A stretch of 64,000 nt of DNA from Mycolicibacterium sp. P1-18 (lineage in GTDB: Bacteria; Actinomycetota; Actinomycetes; Mycobacteriales; Mycobacteriaceae), in assembly GCF_008329535.1 (NCBI RefSeq), contig NZ_NPKR01000006.1, positions 1-64,000 on the forward strand. The letters run 5' to 3'. Below, piece by piece: positions 45,474-54,952 of the stretch. Each line of letters begins with the position of its first letter. Position 1 is the first letter of the stretch. Made by a program: the position numbers and the translations under genes. A model generated the notes under the pieces. That model did no database searches, was not told the origin of the DNA, and saw only the letters and a list, made by a program, of their open reading frames with translations.

Positions 45474-46622
45474 CTACAGCCGCTCGATGATCGTCACGTT
45501 CGCCGTGCCGCCGCCCTCGCACATCGTCTGCAGGCCGTAGCGACCGCCGGTGCGCTCCAACGTGTTCAGCATCGTGGCGAACAGCTTGGCCCCCGTCGCC
45601 CCCAGCGGATGGCCGAGCGCGATGGCCCCACCGCTCGGGTTGACCTTTGCCGGGTCGGCGCCGGTCTCCTGCAGCCACGCCATCACGACCGGCGCGAAGG
45701 CCTCGTTGATCTCGACGGTGTCGATGTCGTCGATCGTCAGCCCGGTCTTCTCCAGCGCGTAGTGCGTCGCCGGGATGGGGCCGGTCAGCATGTACACCGG
45801 GTCGGCACCGCGGGCGCTGACGTGGTGGATCCGGGCGCGCGGCGTCAACCCGTGGTCCTTGACGGCCTGTTCTGAGGCGATCAGCACCGCGCTGGCCCCG
45901 TCGGAGATCTGGCTGGCCATCGCCGCGGTGAGGCGGCCGCCCTCGACGAGCGTCTTGAGCCCGGCCATCTTCTCCAGCGACGTCTCGCGCGGGCCCTCGT
46001 CGGTGACGAAGCCGTCCAGCGGGATGATCTCGTTCTCGAAGTAGCCCGCGCGGATCGCCTCCTGCGCCCGCTGGTGACTGGTCAGCGCAAACTGCTCCAT
46101 GGCCTCCCGCGACAGATTCCACTTCTCGGCGATCATCTCCGAGCCGCGGAACTGCGAGATCTCCTGGTCGCCGTAGCGGTGCAGCCAGCTCTTCGACTCG
46201 TTGGTCGGCGAGGTGAAGCCGAACTGCTCGCCGACGATCATCGCCGAGCTGATCGGGATCTGGCTCATGTTCTGCATTCCGCCCGCGACGATCAGATCGG
46301 CGGTACCGGACATGATCGCCTGTGCGCCAAACGAAATGGCTTGCTGGCTGGACCCGCACTGCCGGTCCACGGTGACGCCGGGCACCTCCTCGGGGAAGCC
46401 CGCGGCCAACCACGACAACCGGGCGATGTTGCCGGCCTGCCCGCCGATCGCGTCGACGCATCCGGCGATCACGTCGGTGACGGCTCCGGGGTCGACGTCG
46501 TTGCGGTCGAACAGACCGCGCCACGCCGCGGCGCCCAGGTCGACGGGGTGGACACCGGAGAGCCCTCCGTTGCGCTTGCCGACCGCGGTACGCACGGCGT
46601 CGACGATGTATGCCTCACCCAT
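45474..46622 (-). CDS. fadA6: Thiolase FadA6 (ring C/D degradation)
   Basis: 382 residues. Nucleophile Cys89 in [34 protein letters not shown] (His) and MCEGGGTANVTII (Cys). FadA6 (Rv3556c) cleaves a beta-ketoacyl-CoA produced after ring opening. It starts four bases after the kstR2 stop. Confidence 0.92.
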   Translation of the reverse strand: MGEAYIVDAVRTAVGKRNGGLSGVHPVDLGAAAWRGLFDRNDVDPGAVTDVIAGCVDAIGGQAGNIARLSWLAAGFPEEVPGVTVDRQCGSSQQAISFGAQAIMSGTADLIVAGGMQNMSQIPISSAMIVGEQFGFTSPTNESKSWLHRYGDQEISQFRGSEMIAEKWNLSREAMEQFALTSHQRAQEAIRAGYFENEIIPLDGFVTDEGPRETSLEKMAGLKTLVEGGRLTAAMASQISDGASAVLIASEQAVKDHGLTPRARIHHVSARGADPVYMLTGPIPATHYALEKTGLTIDDIDTVEINEAFAPVVMAWLQETGADPAKVNPSGGAIALGHPLGATGAKLFATMLNTLERTGGRYGLQTMCEGGGTANVTIIERL

Positions 46623-46625
46623 TGC

Positions 46626-47219
46626 TCAATCTCCTTCGTTGGTGATGCCGCCGAGCACGATGGCGAGGTACTGCCTGCCCACCTGCTCGGCGGTGAGTGG
46701 TCCGCCCGGCTGGTACCAGCGGACGGACACCCAGGTGGTGTCGCGGATGAACCGGTACACGAGGTCGACGTCGAGGTCGGCACTGAAGCAGCCCTCGGCG
46801 ACGCCCTGCTTGAGGATGTCGACCCACATGGTGCGCTGCTCGCGGTTGCGCTCGTCGACGAAGGCGAACTGCGGCAGCGCCGACAGCCGCTTGGCCTCGT
46901 CCTGATAGATGACGACCTGGGCGTGGCGGTGTTCGATCGCCTCGAACGACGCCATGAACAGCCCCTCGACGCGCTTCAGCGGGTCGGTCTCGTTCTCGAC
47001 GATCTCCCGATAGCGGCCGAACAGCCAGTCGAGGAAGTCGCGGAGGACCTCCTCGACCATCTGCTCCTTGGACTTGAAGTGGTGGTAGAGACTGCCGGAG
47101 AGGATCCCCGCGGAATCCGCGATGTCGCGCACGGTGGTGGCCCGCAGTCCACGGTCGGCGAACATGGCCGCGGCGAGCTCGAGAAGCTCGTCGCGGCGGC
47201 TGGGCGCGGGGCTGGTCAT
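46626..47219 (-). CDS. kstR2: TetR-family repressor KstR2
   Basis: 197 residues. The N-terminal HTH is RDELLELAAAMFADRGLRAT with DIADSAGILSGSLYHHFKSK, and the C-terminal ligand domain includes FEAIEHRHAQVVIYQDEAKR. KstR2 represses the HIP-degradation genes and is released by HIP-CoA, made by FadD3. Two perfect KstR2 sites are in this window (40955 and 49169). It overlaps ipdF as ATGA, as in Rv3557c. Confidence 0.94.
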   Translation of the reverse strand: MTSPAPSRRDELLELAAAMFADRGLRATTVRDIADSAGILSGSLYHHFKSKEQMVEEVLRDFLDWLFGRYREIVENETDPLKRVEGLFMASFEAIEHRHAQVVIYQDEAKRLSALPQFAFVDERNREQRTMWVDILKQGVAEGCFSADLDVDLVYRFIRDTTWVSVRWYQPGGPLTAEQVGRQYLAIVLGGITNEGD

Positions 47220-48004
47220 GCGCGCTGACTCGACACCGAGATCACTTCACCGGTCAGATAGCTGGAGTAGTCGCTGGCCAGGAACGCCATGGTGGCGGCC
47301 ACCTCCCACGGCTCGGCCGCGCGGCCGAAGGCCTCGTCGGACGAGAGCTGGTCGAGAAGCTCGGAGCTGCTGGTCTTCTCGAGGAACTCGTGCCGCGCGA
47401 TGCTGGGCGACACGGCGTTCACGCGGACGCCGTACTCGGCGGCTTCGATTGCGCTGCAACGGGTCAACGCCATCACGCCGGCCTTCGCCGCGGCGTAGTG
47501 CGACTGCGAGTGCTGCGCCCGCCAGCCCAGTACGCTCGCATTGTTGACGATGACGCCGCCGTGCTCGACGTCGCGGAAGTAGCGCAGCGCCGCACGGGTG
47601 GCGCGCATGACCGAGGTCAGCGTCACGTTGAGCACGCGGTCCCACTCGTCGTCGGTCATGTCGACCAACGGGGTCTGACCGCCCAGGCCGGCGTTGTTGA
47701 CCAGCACGTCGAGCCGGCCCATCTTGGCGACGGTGTCGGCGATCAGCGCGTCGACTGCCGCAGTGGACGTGACGTCGCAGACCACCGCGTCGACCCGGCC
47801 CAAGCCCAGTTCGGCCAATTGGTCGCGGGTTTCACCGAGGCGACGCTCGTGGAAGTCGGACACGACCACGTCGGCGCCCTCGGCGAGTGCGCGCCTGGCG
47901 GCCGCGGATCCGATGCCCGTGCCGGCCGCGGCGGTGACGAGCACGATCTTGCCCGTCAGCAGGCCGTGGCCGTCGATCTCCTTCGGCGCAGTCGAAAGAT
48001 CCAC
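47216..48004 (-). CDS. ipdF: Short-chain dehydrogenase IpdF
   Basis: 262 residues, the length of Rv3559c. VLVTAAAGTGIGSAAARRAL binds NAD(P), VNNAGLGGQTPL and the Ser-Tyr-Lys set (NNASVLGWRAQHSQSHYAAAK) are intact. IpdF interconverts a ring C/D hydroxyl and ketone on the CoA ester. The GTG start shares one base with the fadE30 stop (TAGTG). PPE64, which lies here in M. tuberculosis as recalled, is missing. Confidence 0.9.
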   Translation of the reverse strand: MDLSTAPKEIDGHGLLTGKIVLVTAAAGTGIGSAAARRALAEGADVVVSDFHERRLGETRDQLAELGLGRVDAVVCDVTSTAAVDALIADTVAKMGRLDVLVNNAGLGGQTPLVDMTDDEWDRVLNVTLTSVMRATRAALRYFRDVEHGGVIVNNASVLGWRAQHSQSHYAAAKAGVMALTRCSAIEAAEYGVRVNAVSPSIARHEFLEKTSSSELLDQLSSDEAFGRAAEPWEVAATMAFLASDYSSYLTGEVISVSSQRA

Positions 48005-49152
48005 TAGCCCCTTGCCTCCCGGGGTAGGCCGAGCACTCGCTCGGCGATGATGTTGCGCTGAATTTCGTTGGACCCACCGTAGATGGTGTCCGACCGCGAG
48101 AACAGGAACAGCCGCTGCCACTCGTCGAACCGGCCGTCCTCGAGCAGCAGACCGGCCTTGCCTCGCACGTCCATCGCGATCTCACCGAGTTCGCGATGCC
48201 AGTTGGCCCACAACAGCTTCGACACGGAGTCCTGGCCGGGGCGCTCGACGTCCATCGTCGCCATCGCGTACGAGCGCATGGCCTTCAGGCCGACCCAGGA
48301 GCGCGTCAGCTTCTCCCGGATGACCGGGTCGTCGACCGCGCCGGTCTGCTTGGCCAGCTCGACGATGCCGGACAGCTCTCGGGCGTAACGGATCTGCTGG
48401 CCGAGGGTCGACACGCCGCGTTCGAAGGTCAGCGTGCCCATCGCGACGCGCCAGCCGTCTCCCGGCTCGCCGACCACCAGGGAGGCGTCGGTGCGGGCGT
48501 CGTCGAAGAAGACCTCGTTGAACTCCGAGTCGCCGGTGAGCTGGATGATGGGGCGGATCTCGACGCCGGGCTGGTCGAGCGGGATGAGCAGGTAGGACAG
48601 CCCGGCGTGCCGCTTGGAGCCCTTCTCGCTGCGGGCGATGACGAAGCACCACTGCGCCCAGTGCGCCAGCGACGTCCACACCTTCTGCCCGTTGACCACC
48701 CACTGGTCGCCGTCGAGTTCGGCGGTGGTCGCCACGTTGGCCAGATCGCTCCCGGCGCCCGGCTCGGAGTAACCCTGACTCCACAGCTCGGTGACGTCGA
48801 GGATCGTCGGCAGGAAGCGCTGCTGCTGTTCGGGGGTGCCGTAGGCGATGAGCGTCGGCCCCACCAATTCCTCGCCGAGGTGGTTGACCTTGTCGGGCGC
48901 GTTGGCCAGGGCGTATTCCTCGTAGAACGCGACGCGGTGCGCCACCGTCAGACCGCGCCCACCGTGCTCCTCGGGCCAGCCGAGGCACGTGAGCCCGGCC
49001 TTGGCCAGGTGCTGGTTCCACGCCCGGCGCTCGTCGAACGCCTCGTGTTCTCGACCCGGCCCGCCGAGGCCCTTGAGCGCGGCGAATTCGCCGACGAGAT
49101 TGTCGGCGAGCCACTGCCGGACCTCGGCCCGGAACTCCTGGACCTCTATCAC
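48004..49152 (-). CDS. fadE30: Acyl-CoA dehydrogenase FadE30
   Basis: 382 residues. SQGYSEPGAGSDLANVATTA and GSNEIQRNIIAERVLGLPRE are ACAD motifs; FADE-type FAD contacts are intact. FadE30 (Rv3560c) desaturates the propionyl-CoA side chain of HIP-CoA. GTG start at 49152, 16 bases from the KstR2 operator; first gene of fadE30-ipdF-kstR2-fadA6. Confidence 0.92.
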   Translation of the reverse strand: MIEVQEFRAEVRQWLADNLVGEFAALKGLGGPGREHEAFDERRAWNQHLAKAGLTCLGWPEEHGGRGLTVAHRVAFYEEYALANAPDKVNHLGEELVGPTLIAYGTPEQQQRFLPTILDVTELWSQGYSEPGAGSDLANVATTAELDGDQWVVNGQKVWTSLAHWAQWCFVIARSEKGSKRHAGLSYLLIPLDQPGVEIRPIIQLTGDSEFNEVFFDDARTDASLVVGEPGDGWRVAMGTLTFERGVSTLGQQIRYARELSGIVELAKQTGAVDDPVIREKLTRSWVGLKAMRSYAMATMDVERPGQDSVSKLLWANWHRELGEIAMDVRGKAGLLLEDGRFDEWQRLFLFSRSDTIYGGSNEIQRNIIAERVLGLPREARG

Positions 49153-49168
49153 CCCTGTAGGCTAACCT

Positions 49169-49182
49169 ACCAAGCACTTGCT
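49169..49182. promoter_or_regulatory. KstR2 operator between fadE30 and fadD3
   Basis: ACCAAGCACTTGCT matches AnCAAGnnCTTGnT at every fixed position. It lies between the divergent starts of fadE30 (49152) and fadD3 (49200) and should repress both. Confidence 0.92.
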
Positions 49183-49199
49183 TTGTTAGAGGAGTCTCG

Positions 49200-50726
49200 A
49201 TGGAGTTCCAGCCGAGGACCATTCCCGGCGTTCTGGACCGGGTGACGGGCGAGTTCTCCGACCACGAAGCATTGGTCACCGACGACCGGACGCTGACCTA
49301 CGCCGACCTCCGAGCCGAGGTCAGACGGGCCGCCGCCGCCATGGTCGACCTCGGCGTCCGCGCCGGGGACCGGGTGGCGATCTGGTCCCCCAACACCTGG
49401 CACTGGGTGGTCGCGTGTTTGGCGACGCAGTACGCCGGCGCGGTCGTGGTCCCGCTCAACACCCGCTACACCGCCAGCGAGGCCACCGACATCCTGGCCC
49501 GCACCGCCGCACCACTGCTGATCGGCATGGGCCGGTTCCTCGGCACCGACAGGACCGCCGAACTCGACCGGTCCGCACTGCCCGCGCTGCGGCACGTCGT
49601 GCGGGTCCCGATCGAGTCCGACGACGGCACCTGGGACGAGTTCATGGCTCGTGGAACCGATCTCGACGCCGCGGACGCGCGTGCCGCGGCCGTGCGCCCC
49701 GACGACGTCTCCGACATCCTCTTCACCTCCGGCACCACGGGACGCAGCAAGGGCGTCCTCAGCGCACACCGCCAGTCCCTCGACGCCCCCGCCGCGTGGG
49801 CTGCCTGCGGTGAGCTCACCAGCGCCGACCGCTACCTCTGCATCAACCCGTTCTTCCACAACTTCGGCTTCAAGGCAGGCATCCTCGCGTGCCTGCAGAC
49901 CGGGGCGACGCTGATCCCTCAGCTGACGTTCGACCCGGAGGGGGCGATGCGGGCGGTGCAGGACCAACGGATCACGGTGCTACCCGGGCCGCCGACCATC
50001 TATCAGACGCTGCTCGACCATCCCCGGCGCGGCGACTACGACCTGACGTCGCTGCGGTTCGCCGTCACCGGCGCCGCCGTCGTCCCCGTGGTGCTGATCG
50101 AGCGCATGCAGGACGAACTGGACATCGACGTCGTCCTGACCGCGTACGGGCTGACGGAGGCAACGGGTTTCGGCACGATGTGCCGAGCCGACGACGACGC
50201 CGTCACCGTCGCGACGACGTGCGGACGGCCGATCGCGGGCTTCGAGCTGAGGATCGACGGCGCCGACGAGGGCGAGGTCCTGCTGCGCGGGCCGAACGTC
50301 ATGCTGGGCTACCTCGACGACCCAGAGGCCACCGCCGCCGCCGTCGACGCCGACGGGTGGCTGCACACCGGCGACGTCGGAAAGCTGGACGCGGCAGGCA
50401 ATCTCAGCATCACCGACCGCCTCAAGGACATGTACATCTGCGGCGGCTTCAACGTCTACCCCGCCGAAATCGAACAGGTGCTCGCCCGACTCGACGACGT
50501 CGCCGACAGCGCCGTGATCGGGGTGCCCGACGACCGCCTCGGCGAGGTTGGCAAGGCCTTCGTCGTCGTCAAACGCGACCGCCACCTCGACGAGGCCACC
50601 GTGATCGCCCACGCCCGTGAACACCTGGCGAACTTCAAGACCCCGCGGTCGGTGGTCTTCGTCGACGTGCTGCCCCGCAACCCTGGAGGAAAAGTGGTCA
50701 AACCGCTTCTGCGAGAGATTCGTTGA
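49200..50726 (+). CDS. fadD3: HIP-CoA synthetase FadD3
   Basis: 508 residues of the ANL superfamily. LFTSGTTGRSKG (P-loop), LTAYGLTEATGFG, WLHTGDVGKLD and the C-terminal NPGGKVVKP lysine motif are intact. FadD3 (Rv3561) activates HIP, the ring C/D remnant, with CoA; the product is the inducer that releases KstR2. ATG preceded by GAGGAG. Confidence 0.93.
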   Translation: MEFQPRTIPGVLDRVTGEFSDHEALVTDDRTLTYADLRAEVRRAAAAMVDLGVRAGDRVAIWSPNTWHWVVACLATQYAGAVVVPLNTRYTASEATDILARTAAPLLIGMGRFLGTDRTAELDRSALPALRHVVRVPIESDDGTWDEFMARGTDLDAADARAAAVRPDDVSDILFTSGTTGRSKGVLSAHRQSLDAPAAWAACGELTSADRYLCINPFFHNFGFKAGILACLQTGATLIPQLTFDPEGAMRAVQDQRITVLPGPPTIYQTLLDHPRRGDYDLTSLRFAVTGAAVVPVVLIERMQDELDIDVVLTAYGLTEATGFGTMCRADDDAVTVATTCGRPIAGFELRIDGADEGEVLLRGPNVMLGYLDDPEATAAAVDADGWLHTGDVGKLDAAGNLSITDRLKDMYICGGFNVYPAEIEQVLARLDDVADSAVIGVPDDRLGEVGKAFVVVKRDRHLDEATVIAHAREHLANFKTPRSVVFVDVLPRNPGGKVVKPLLREIR

Positions 50727-51856
50727 TGGACCTGACGTTCGACGCCGAGACCGAGGACTTCCGCGCCGAGGTGCGTGACTTCCTCGCCGCCAACACCGAA
50801 CACTTCCCCACCGTGTCCTACGACCTCGTCGAGGGCTTCGAGCAGCATCGCCATTGGGACAAGGTGCTGTTCGACGCGGGCCTGTCGGTGATCGCGTGGC
50901 CGAAGGAGTTCGGCGGCCGGGACGCGACGCTGCTGCAGTGGATCGTCTACGAGGAGGAGTACTTCCGCGCGGGCGCACCGGGGCGCGCGAGCGCCAACGG
51001 CACCTCGATGCTGGGGCCGACGCTGTTCGCGCACGGCACCTCCGAACAGCGCACGCGCATCCTGCCCAAGATGGCCAGCGGCGAGGAGATCTGGGCCCAG
51101 GCCTGGTCGGAGCCGGAGTCGGGCAGCGACCTGGCCTCGTTGCGGTCGACCGCGACCCAGACCGACGGCGGCTGGAAGCTCAACGGCCAGAAGATCTGGA
51201 GTTCGCGAGCACCGTTCGGCGACAAGGCCTTCGGACTCTTTCGCTCGGATCCGTCCGCACAACGCCACAAGGGCCTGACCTACGTCATGTTCGACTTGCG
51301 CGCCGAGGGCGTCACCGTGCGACCCATCGCCCAACTGGGCGGGGCCACCGGCTTCGGCGAGATCTTCCTCGACGACGTGTTCGTACCCGACGACGACGTG
51401 ATCGGCACCGTTGGCGCGGGCTGGGCCGCGGCGATGAGCACCTCGAGCAACGAGCGCGGTATGTCACTGCGCAGCCCGGCGCGCTTCCTGGCCCCGGCCG
51501 AACGCCTCGTCGAGGCCTGGCGAGCCGACCGCAACCCCGCCTTCGCCGACCGGGTCGCCGACGCGTGGATCAAGGCGCAGGCCTACCGCCTGCACACGTT
51601 CGGCACCGTCACGCGCTTGGCCGCCGGCGGGGAACTGGGCGCCGAGTCGTCGGTGACCAAGGTGTTCTGGTCCGACCTCGACGTCGCGCTGCATCAGAGT
51701 GCCCTGGACCTGCGGGGTCCCGACGCCGAGCTGGTGGACGGCTGGACCGAAGGACTCCTGTTCGCCCTGGGCGGCCCAATCTACGCGGGCACCAACGAAA
51801 TTCAACGCAACATCATCGCCGAGCGGCTACTGGGCCTGCCTCGGGAGCCGAAATGA
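50726..51856 (+). CDS. fadE31: Acyl-CoA dehydrogenase FadE31
   Basis: 376 residues. AWSEPESGSDLASLRSTATQ and GTNEIQRNIIAERLLGLPRE are typical. The ATG at 50726 shares one base with the fadD3 stop (TGATG); a TTG one codon earlier is possible. First of three dehydrogenase genes whose products form heteromers in M. tuberculosis (Rv3562-Rv3564). Confidence 0.91.
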   Translation: MDLTFDAETEDFRAEVRDFLAANTEHFPTVSYDLVEGFEQHRHWDKVLFDAGLSVIAWPKEFGGRDATLLQWIVYEEEYFRAGAPGRASANGTSMLGPTLFAHGTSEQRTRILPKMASGEEIWAQAWSEPESGSDLASLRSTATQTDGGWKLNGQKIWSSRAPFGDKAFGLFRSDPSAQRHKGLTYVMFDLRAEGVTVRPIAQLGGATGFGEIFLDDVFVPDDDVIGTVGAGWAAAMSTSSNERGMSLRSPARFLAPAERLVEAWRADRNPAFADRVADAWIKAQAYRLHTFGTVTRLAAGGELGAESSVTKVFWSDLDVALHQSALDLRGPDAELVDGWTEGLLFALGGPIYAGTNEIQRNIIAERLLGLPREPK

Positions 51857-51865
51857 GGCTTCGCC

Positions 51866-52834
51866 GTGCACTTTGAGCTGGATTCTTCGCAGCGCGACTT
51901 CGCCGCCAGCATCGACGGTGCGCTCGCCGCGGCCGACGTGCCGAGCGCCATCCGCGCCTGGTCGGCGGGCGACCCGGGCCCGGGACGCAAGGTGTGGTCG
52001 ACGCTGGCCGACCTCGGCGTCACCGCGCTGATGGTCGCCGAGGAGTTCGACGGCATCGGCGCCCACCCGGTCGACCTGGTCGTGGCGGCAGAACGCCTGG
52101 GCCACTGGGGCGTACCCGGTCCCGTCGCCGAGTCGACGGCCGTCGCGCCGATCCTGCTGGCCGGTGACCCGCGCAGCTCGGCGCTCGCCGCCGGCGAACT
52201 GATCGCGACCGTCGCCATGCCGCCGCTGGTTCCCCGTGCCGTCGACGCCGACGTCGCGGGACTGGTGCTGCTGGCCTCCGACGGCCAGGTTGGGGACGCC
52301 GAGCCCGGCGCGCGGCACGACTCGGTGGACCCGTCGCGCCACCTCGCCGAGGTCTCCCCCACCGGCGACGCCCGTGCAGCCGACACCGCGAGGGCCTTCG
52401 AGTTCGGCGCGTTGACCACCGCGGCCCAGCTGGTCGGCGCCGGCCAGGCCATGCTGGACGGCTCGGTCGACTACGCCAAGCAGCGCAGCCAATTTGGCCG
52501 CGTGATCGGTTCCTACCAGGCCATCAAGCACGCCCTTGCCGACGTGCACATCGCCGTGGAGCTGGCCCGGCCGCTGGTCTACGGTGCGGCGCTGTCGCTG
52601 GCCGACGGCTCCCCGGACACCGCACGCGACGTCAGCGCTGCGAAGGCGGCGGCCTCGGACGCGGCGCTGCTGGCGGCCCGCACGTCGCTGCAAACCCACG
52701 GCGCGATCGGCTACACCCAGGAGCACGACCTGTCGCTGTTGATTCTGCGCGTGCAGGCGCTGCACTCGGCCTGGGGTGATCCGACCTGGCACCGGCGCCG
52801 CGTCCTGGAGGCACTGGCCGGGAGCGCGTCGTGA
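51866..52834 (+). CDS. fadE32: Acyl-CoA dehydrogenase-like subunit FadE32
   Basis: 322 residues, short like Rv3563. VDYAKQRSQFGRVIGSYQAI and LQTHGAIGYTQEHDLSLLIL are the C-terminal ACAD motifs; the N-terminal domain is reduced. It probably needs FadE31 or FadE33 as partner. The GTG start lies nine bases after fadE31. Confidence 0.9.
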   Translation: MHFELDSSQRDFAASIDGALAAADVPSAIRAWSAGDPGPGRKVWSTLADLGVTALMVAEEFDGIGAHPVDLVVAAERLGHWGVPGPVAESTAVAPILLAGDPRSSALAAGELIATVAMPPLVPRAVDADVAGLVLLASDGQVGDAEPGARHDSVDPSRHLAEVSPTGDARAADTARAFEFGALTTAAQLVGAGQAMLDGSVDYAKQRSQFGRVIGSYQAIKHALADVHIAVELARPLVYGAALSLADGSPDTARDVSAAKAAASDAALLAARTSLQTHGAIGYTQEHDLSLLILRVQALHSAWGDPTWHRRRVLEALAGSAS

Positions 52835-53772
52835 GCGAAGAACGGGAGATGTTGCGCGACACCGTCGCAGCCATCGTCGCCAAGCACGCGACGTCCGAGG
52901 CGGTCCGCCGCGCGATGGACTCCGAACGCGGCTACGACGAGACCCTGTGGACGCTGCTGTGCGAGCAGGTCGGCGCGGCCGCGCTGGTGGTCCCCGAGGA
53001 GCTCGGTGGCGCGGGCGGGGAACTCGCCGACGCCGCGGTCGTGGTCGAAGTGCTTGGCAGCGCGCTGGTTCCGACACCCCTGCTGGGCACCACTCTGGCC
53101 GAGCTGGCGCTGCTGGCAGCCGACGACCCCGACGCCGACGTACTCGAGGCCTTGGCGGCGGGTGCGTCCACCGGCACGGTGGTCTTCGATCGGGACTACG
53201 TGCTCAACGGCGACCTCGCCGACGTGGTGCTCGCGTGCGAGGACGGCCGGATCGACCGGTGGACGGACGTCACCGCCCACCCCGCCGCCACCATGGATCC
53301 CACCCGAAGGCTCGCCCGCGTCGCCCCGGGGGACGCGGTGACCATCGGCTCCGACCCCGGCCTCGCCGACGTCGCCGCCATCCTGCTGGCCGCCGAGCAG
53401 ATCGGCGCCGCCGCACGGTGCCTCGACCTGACCGTCGCCTACACCAAGGAGCGGGTGCAGTTCGGCAGGCCCATCGGCAGCTTCCAGGCGCTCAAGCACC
53501 GGATGGCCGACCTGTACGTCCTGGTCCAGACCGCGCGCGCCCTGGTCGACGACGCGGTGGCCGAGCCGTCGCCGACGTCGGCGGCGCTGGCCCGGGTCGC
53601 CGCCAGCGAGGCGTTCACCGCCGTCGCGGGCGAGGCCATCCAGATGCACGGCGGAGTGGGCATCACCTGGGAGTACGACGTCCAGCTGTACTTCAAACGG
53701 GCCCACGGAAGTGCGCAGTTGCTCGGGCCGCCGAGGGACTTCCTCCGCAGGCTCGAAGCCGAGGTGCTCTAG
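52831..53772 (+). CDS. fadE33: Acyl-CoA dehydrogenase-like subunit FadE33
   Basis: 313 residues. VAYTKERVQFGRPIGSFQAL and IQMHGGVGITWEYDVQLYFK are the ACAD C-terminal motifs. It overlaps fadE32 by four bases (GTGA). Like its neighbour it has a shortened N-terminal domain, consistent with work in a heteromeric enzyme. Confidence 0.9.
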   Translation: MSEEREMLRDTVAAIVAKHATSEAVRRAMDSERGYDETLWTLLCEQVGAAALVVPEELGGAGGELADAAVVVEVLGSALVPTPLLGTTLAELALLAADDPDADVLEALAAGASTGTVVFDRDYVLNGDLADVVLACEDGRIDRWTDVTAHPAATMDPTRRLARVAPGDAVTIGSDPGLADVAAILLAAEQIGAAARCLDLTVAYTKERVQFGRPIGSFQALKHRMADLYVLVQTARALVDDAVAEPSPTSAALARVAASEAFTAVAGEAIQMHGGVGITWEYDVQLYFKRAHGSAQLLGPPRDFLRRLEAEVL

Positions 53773-53782
53773 CCTGGCTGAA

Positions 53783-54952
53783 ATGAGCCTCCGAGTCGCC
53801 CAGCGGGCCGGGATCGCGCCGTTCTACGTGATGGACGTGTGGCTGGCGGCGGCCGAACGCCAGCGGTCCCACGGCGATCTGGTCAACCTGTCCGCGGGAC
53901 AACCCAGCGCGCAGGCGCCCGCCCCCGTCCGCGCGGCCGCGTCCGACGCGCTGGCCAATCACAATCTGGGATACACCGTGGCACTTGGCATTCCAGAGCT
54001 GAGAGTGGCGATCGCGGAGTCCTACCCGCAGCGCTACGGCATCACGGTCGGCCCGGAGGACGTCGTCGTCACCACCGGGTCCACCAACGGCTTCCTGCTC
54101 GCCTTCCTGGCCTGCTTCGACGTCGGCGATCGCGTCGCCGTGGCCAGCCCGGGGTATCCCTGCTACCGAAACATCCTGTCCGCGTTGGGCTGCGAGGTCG
54201 TCGAGATCCCGTGCGGACCGGAGACGCGGTTCCAGCCGACGGTCGAGATGCTGGCCGCCATCAGTCCACCCGTCGCGGGGCTCGTCCTCGCCAGCCCGGC
54301 CAACCCGACCGGGACCATCCTTCCGCCGGAGGAACTGGCCGCCATCGCGACGTGGTGTGAGACGTCCGGGGTTCAGCTGGTCAGCGACGAGCTCTACCAC
54401 GGCCTGGTCTACCCCGGAGCGCCCGCCACCAGCTGCGCGTGGGAGACCTCGCGCGACGCGATCGTGGTGAACAGCTTCTCGAAGTACTTCGCGATGACGG
54501 GCTGGCGGCTCGGCTGGCTTCTGGTGCCCCCGCACCTGCACCGTGCGGTGGACCGACTGACCGGCAACTTCTCGATCTGCCCGCCGACACTGCCCCAACT
54601 CGCGGGGGTCGCCGCGTTCACGCCCGAGTCCGTCGCCGAAGCCGACGCCCTGGTCGAGGACTACGCCGTCAACCGGGACATCCTCCTGCGGGGCCTACCG
54701 GAGATCGGGTTGACCCGGCTCGCCCCCGCGGACGGTGCGTTCTACGTCTACGCCGACATCTCCGACTACTCGACGGACTCCCTGGACTTCTGCGCCCGCC
54801 TGCTGGCCGACACGGGCGTCGCGATCGCCCCCGGCGTGGACTTCGACACCGTCCACGGCGGCTCCTACGTCCGGTTGTCGTTCGCCGGCGCCACGGCCGA
54901 GGTGTCCGAGGCGGTACGCCGGATGGGACCGTGGCTCGCCGGGCTGCGGTGA
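53783..54952 (+). CDS. aspB: PLP-dependent class I/II aminotransferase AspB-like
   Basis: 389 residues. SFSKYFAMTGWRLGW contains the PLP lysine, with SPANPTGTILP and SDELYHGLVYPG as further fold-type I motifs. Named aspB from the M. tuberculosis order (Rv3565) although its substrate is not established. Its last 88 bases overlap the convergent GGDEF-EAL gene. Confidence 0.88.
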   Translation: MSLRVAQRAGIAPFYVMDVWLAAAERQRSHGDLVNLSAGQPSAQAPAPVRAAASDALANHNLGYTVALGIPELRVAIAESYPQRYGITVGPEDVVVTTGSTNGFLLAFLACFDVGDRVAVASPGYPCYRNILSALGCEVVEIPCGPETRFQPTVEMLAAISPPVAGLVLASPANPTGTILPPEELAAIATWCETSGVQLVSDELYHGLVYPGAPATSCAWETSRDAIVVNSFSKYFAMTGWRLGWLLVPPHLHRAVDRLTGNFSICPPTLPQLAGVAAFTPESVAEADALVEDYAVNRDILLRGLPEIGLTRLAPADGAFYVYADISDYSTDSLDFCARLLADTGVAIAPGVDFDTVHGGSYVRLSFAGATAEVSEAVRRMGPWLAGLR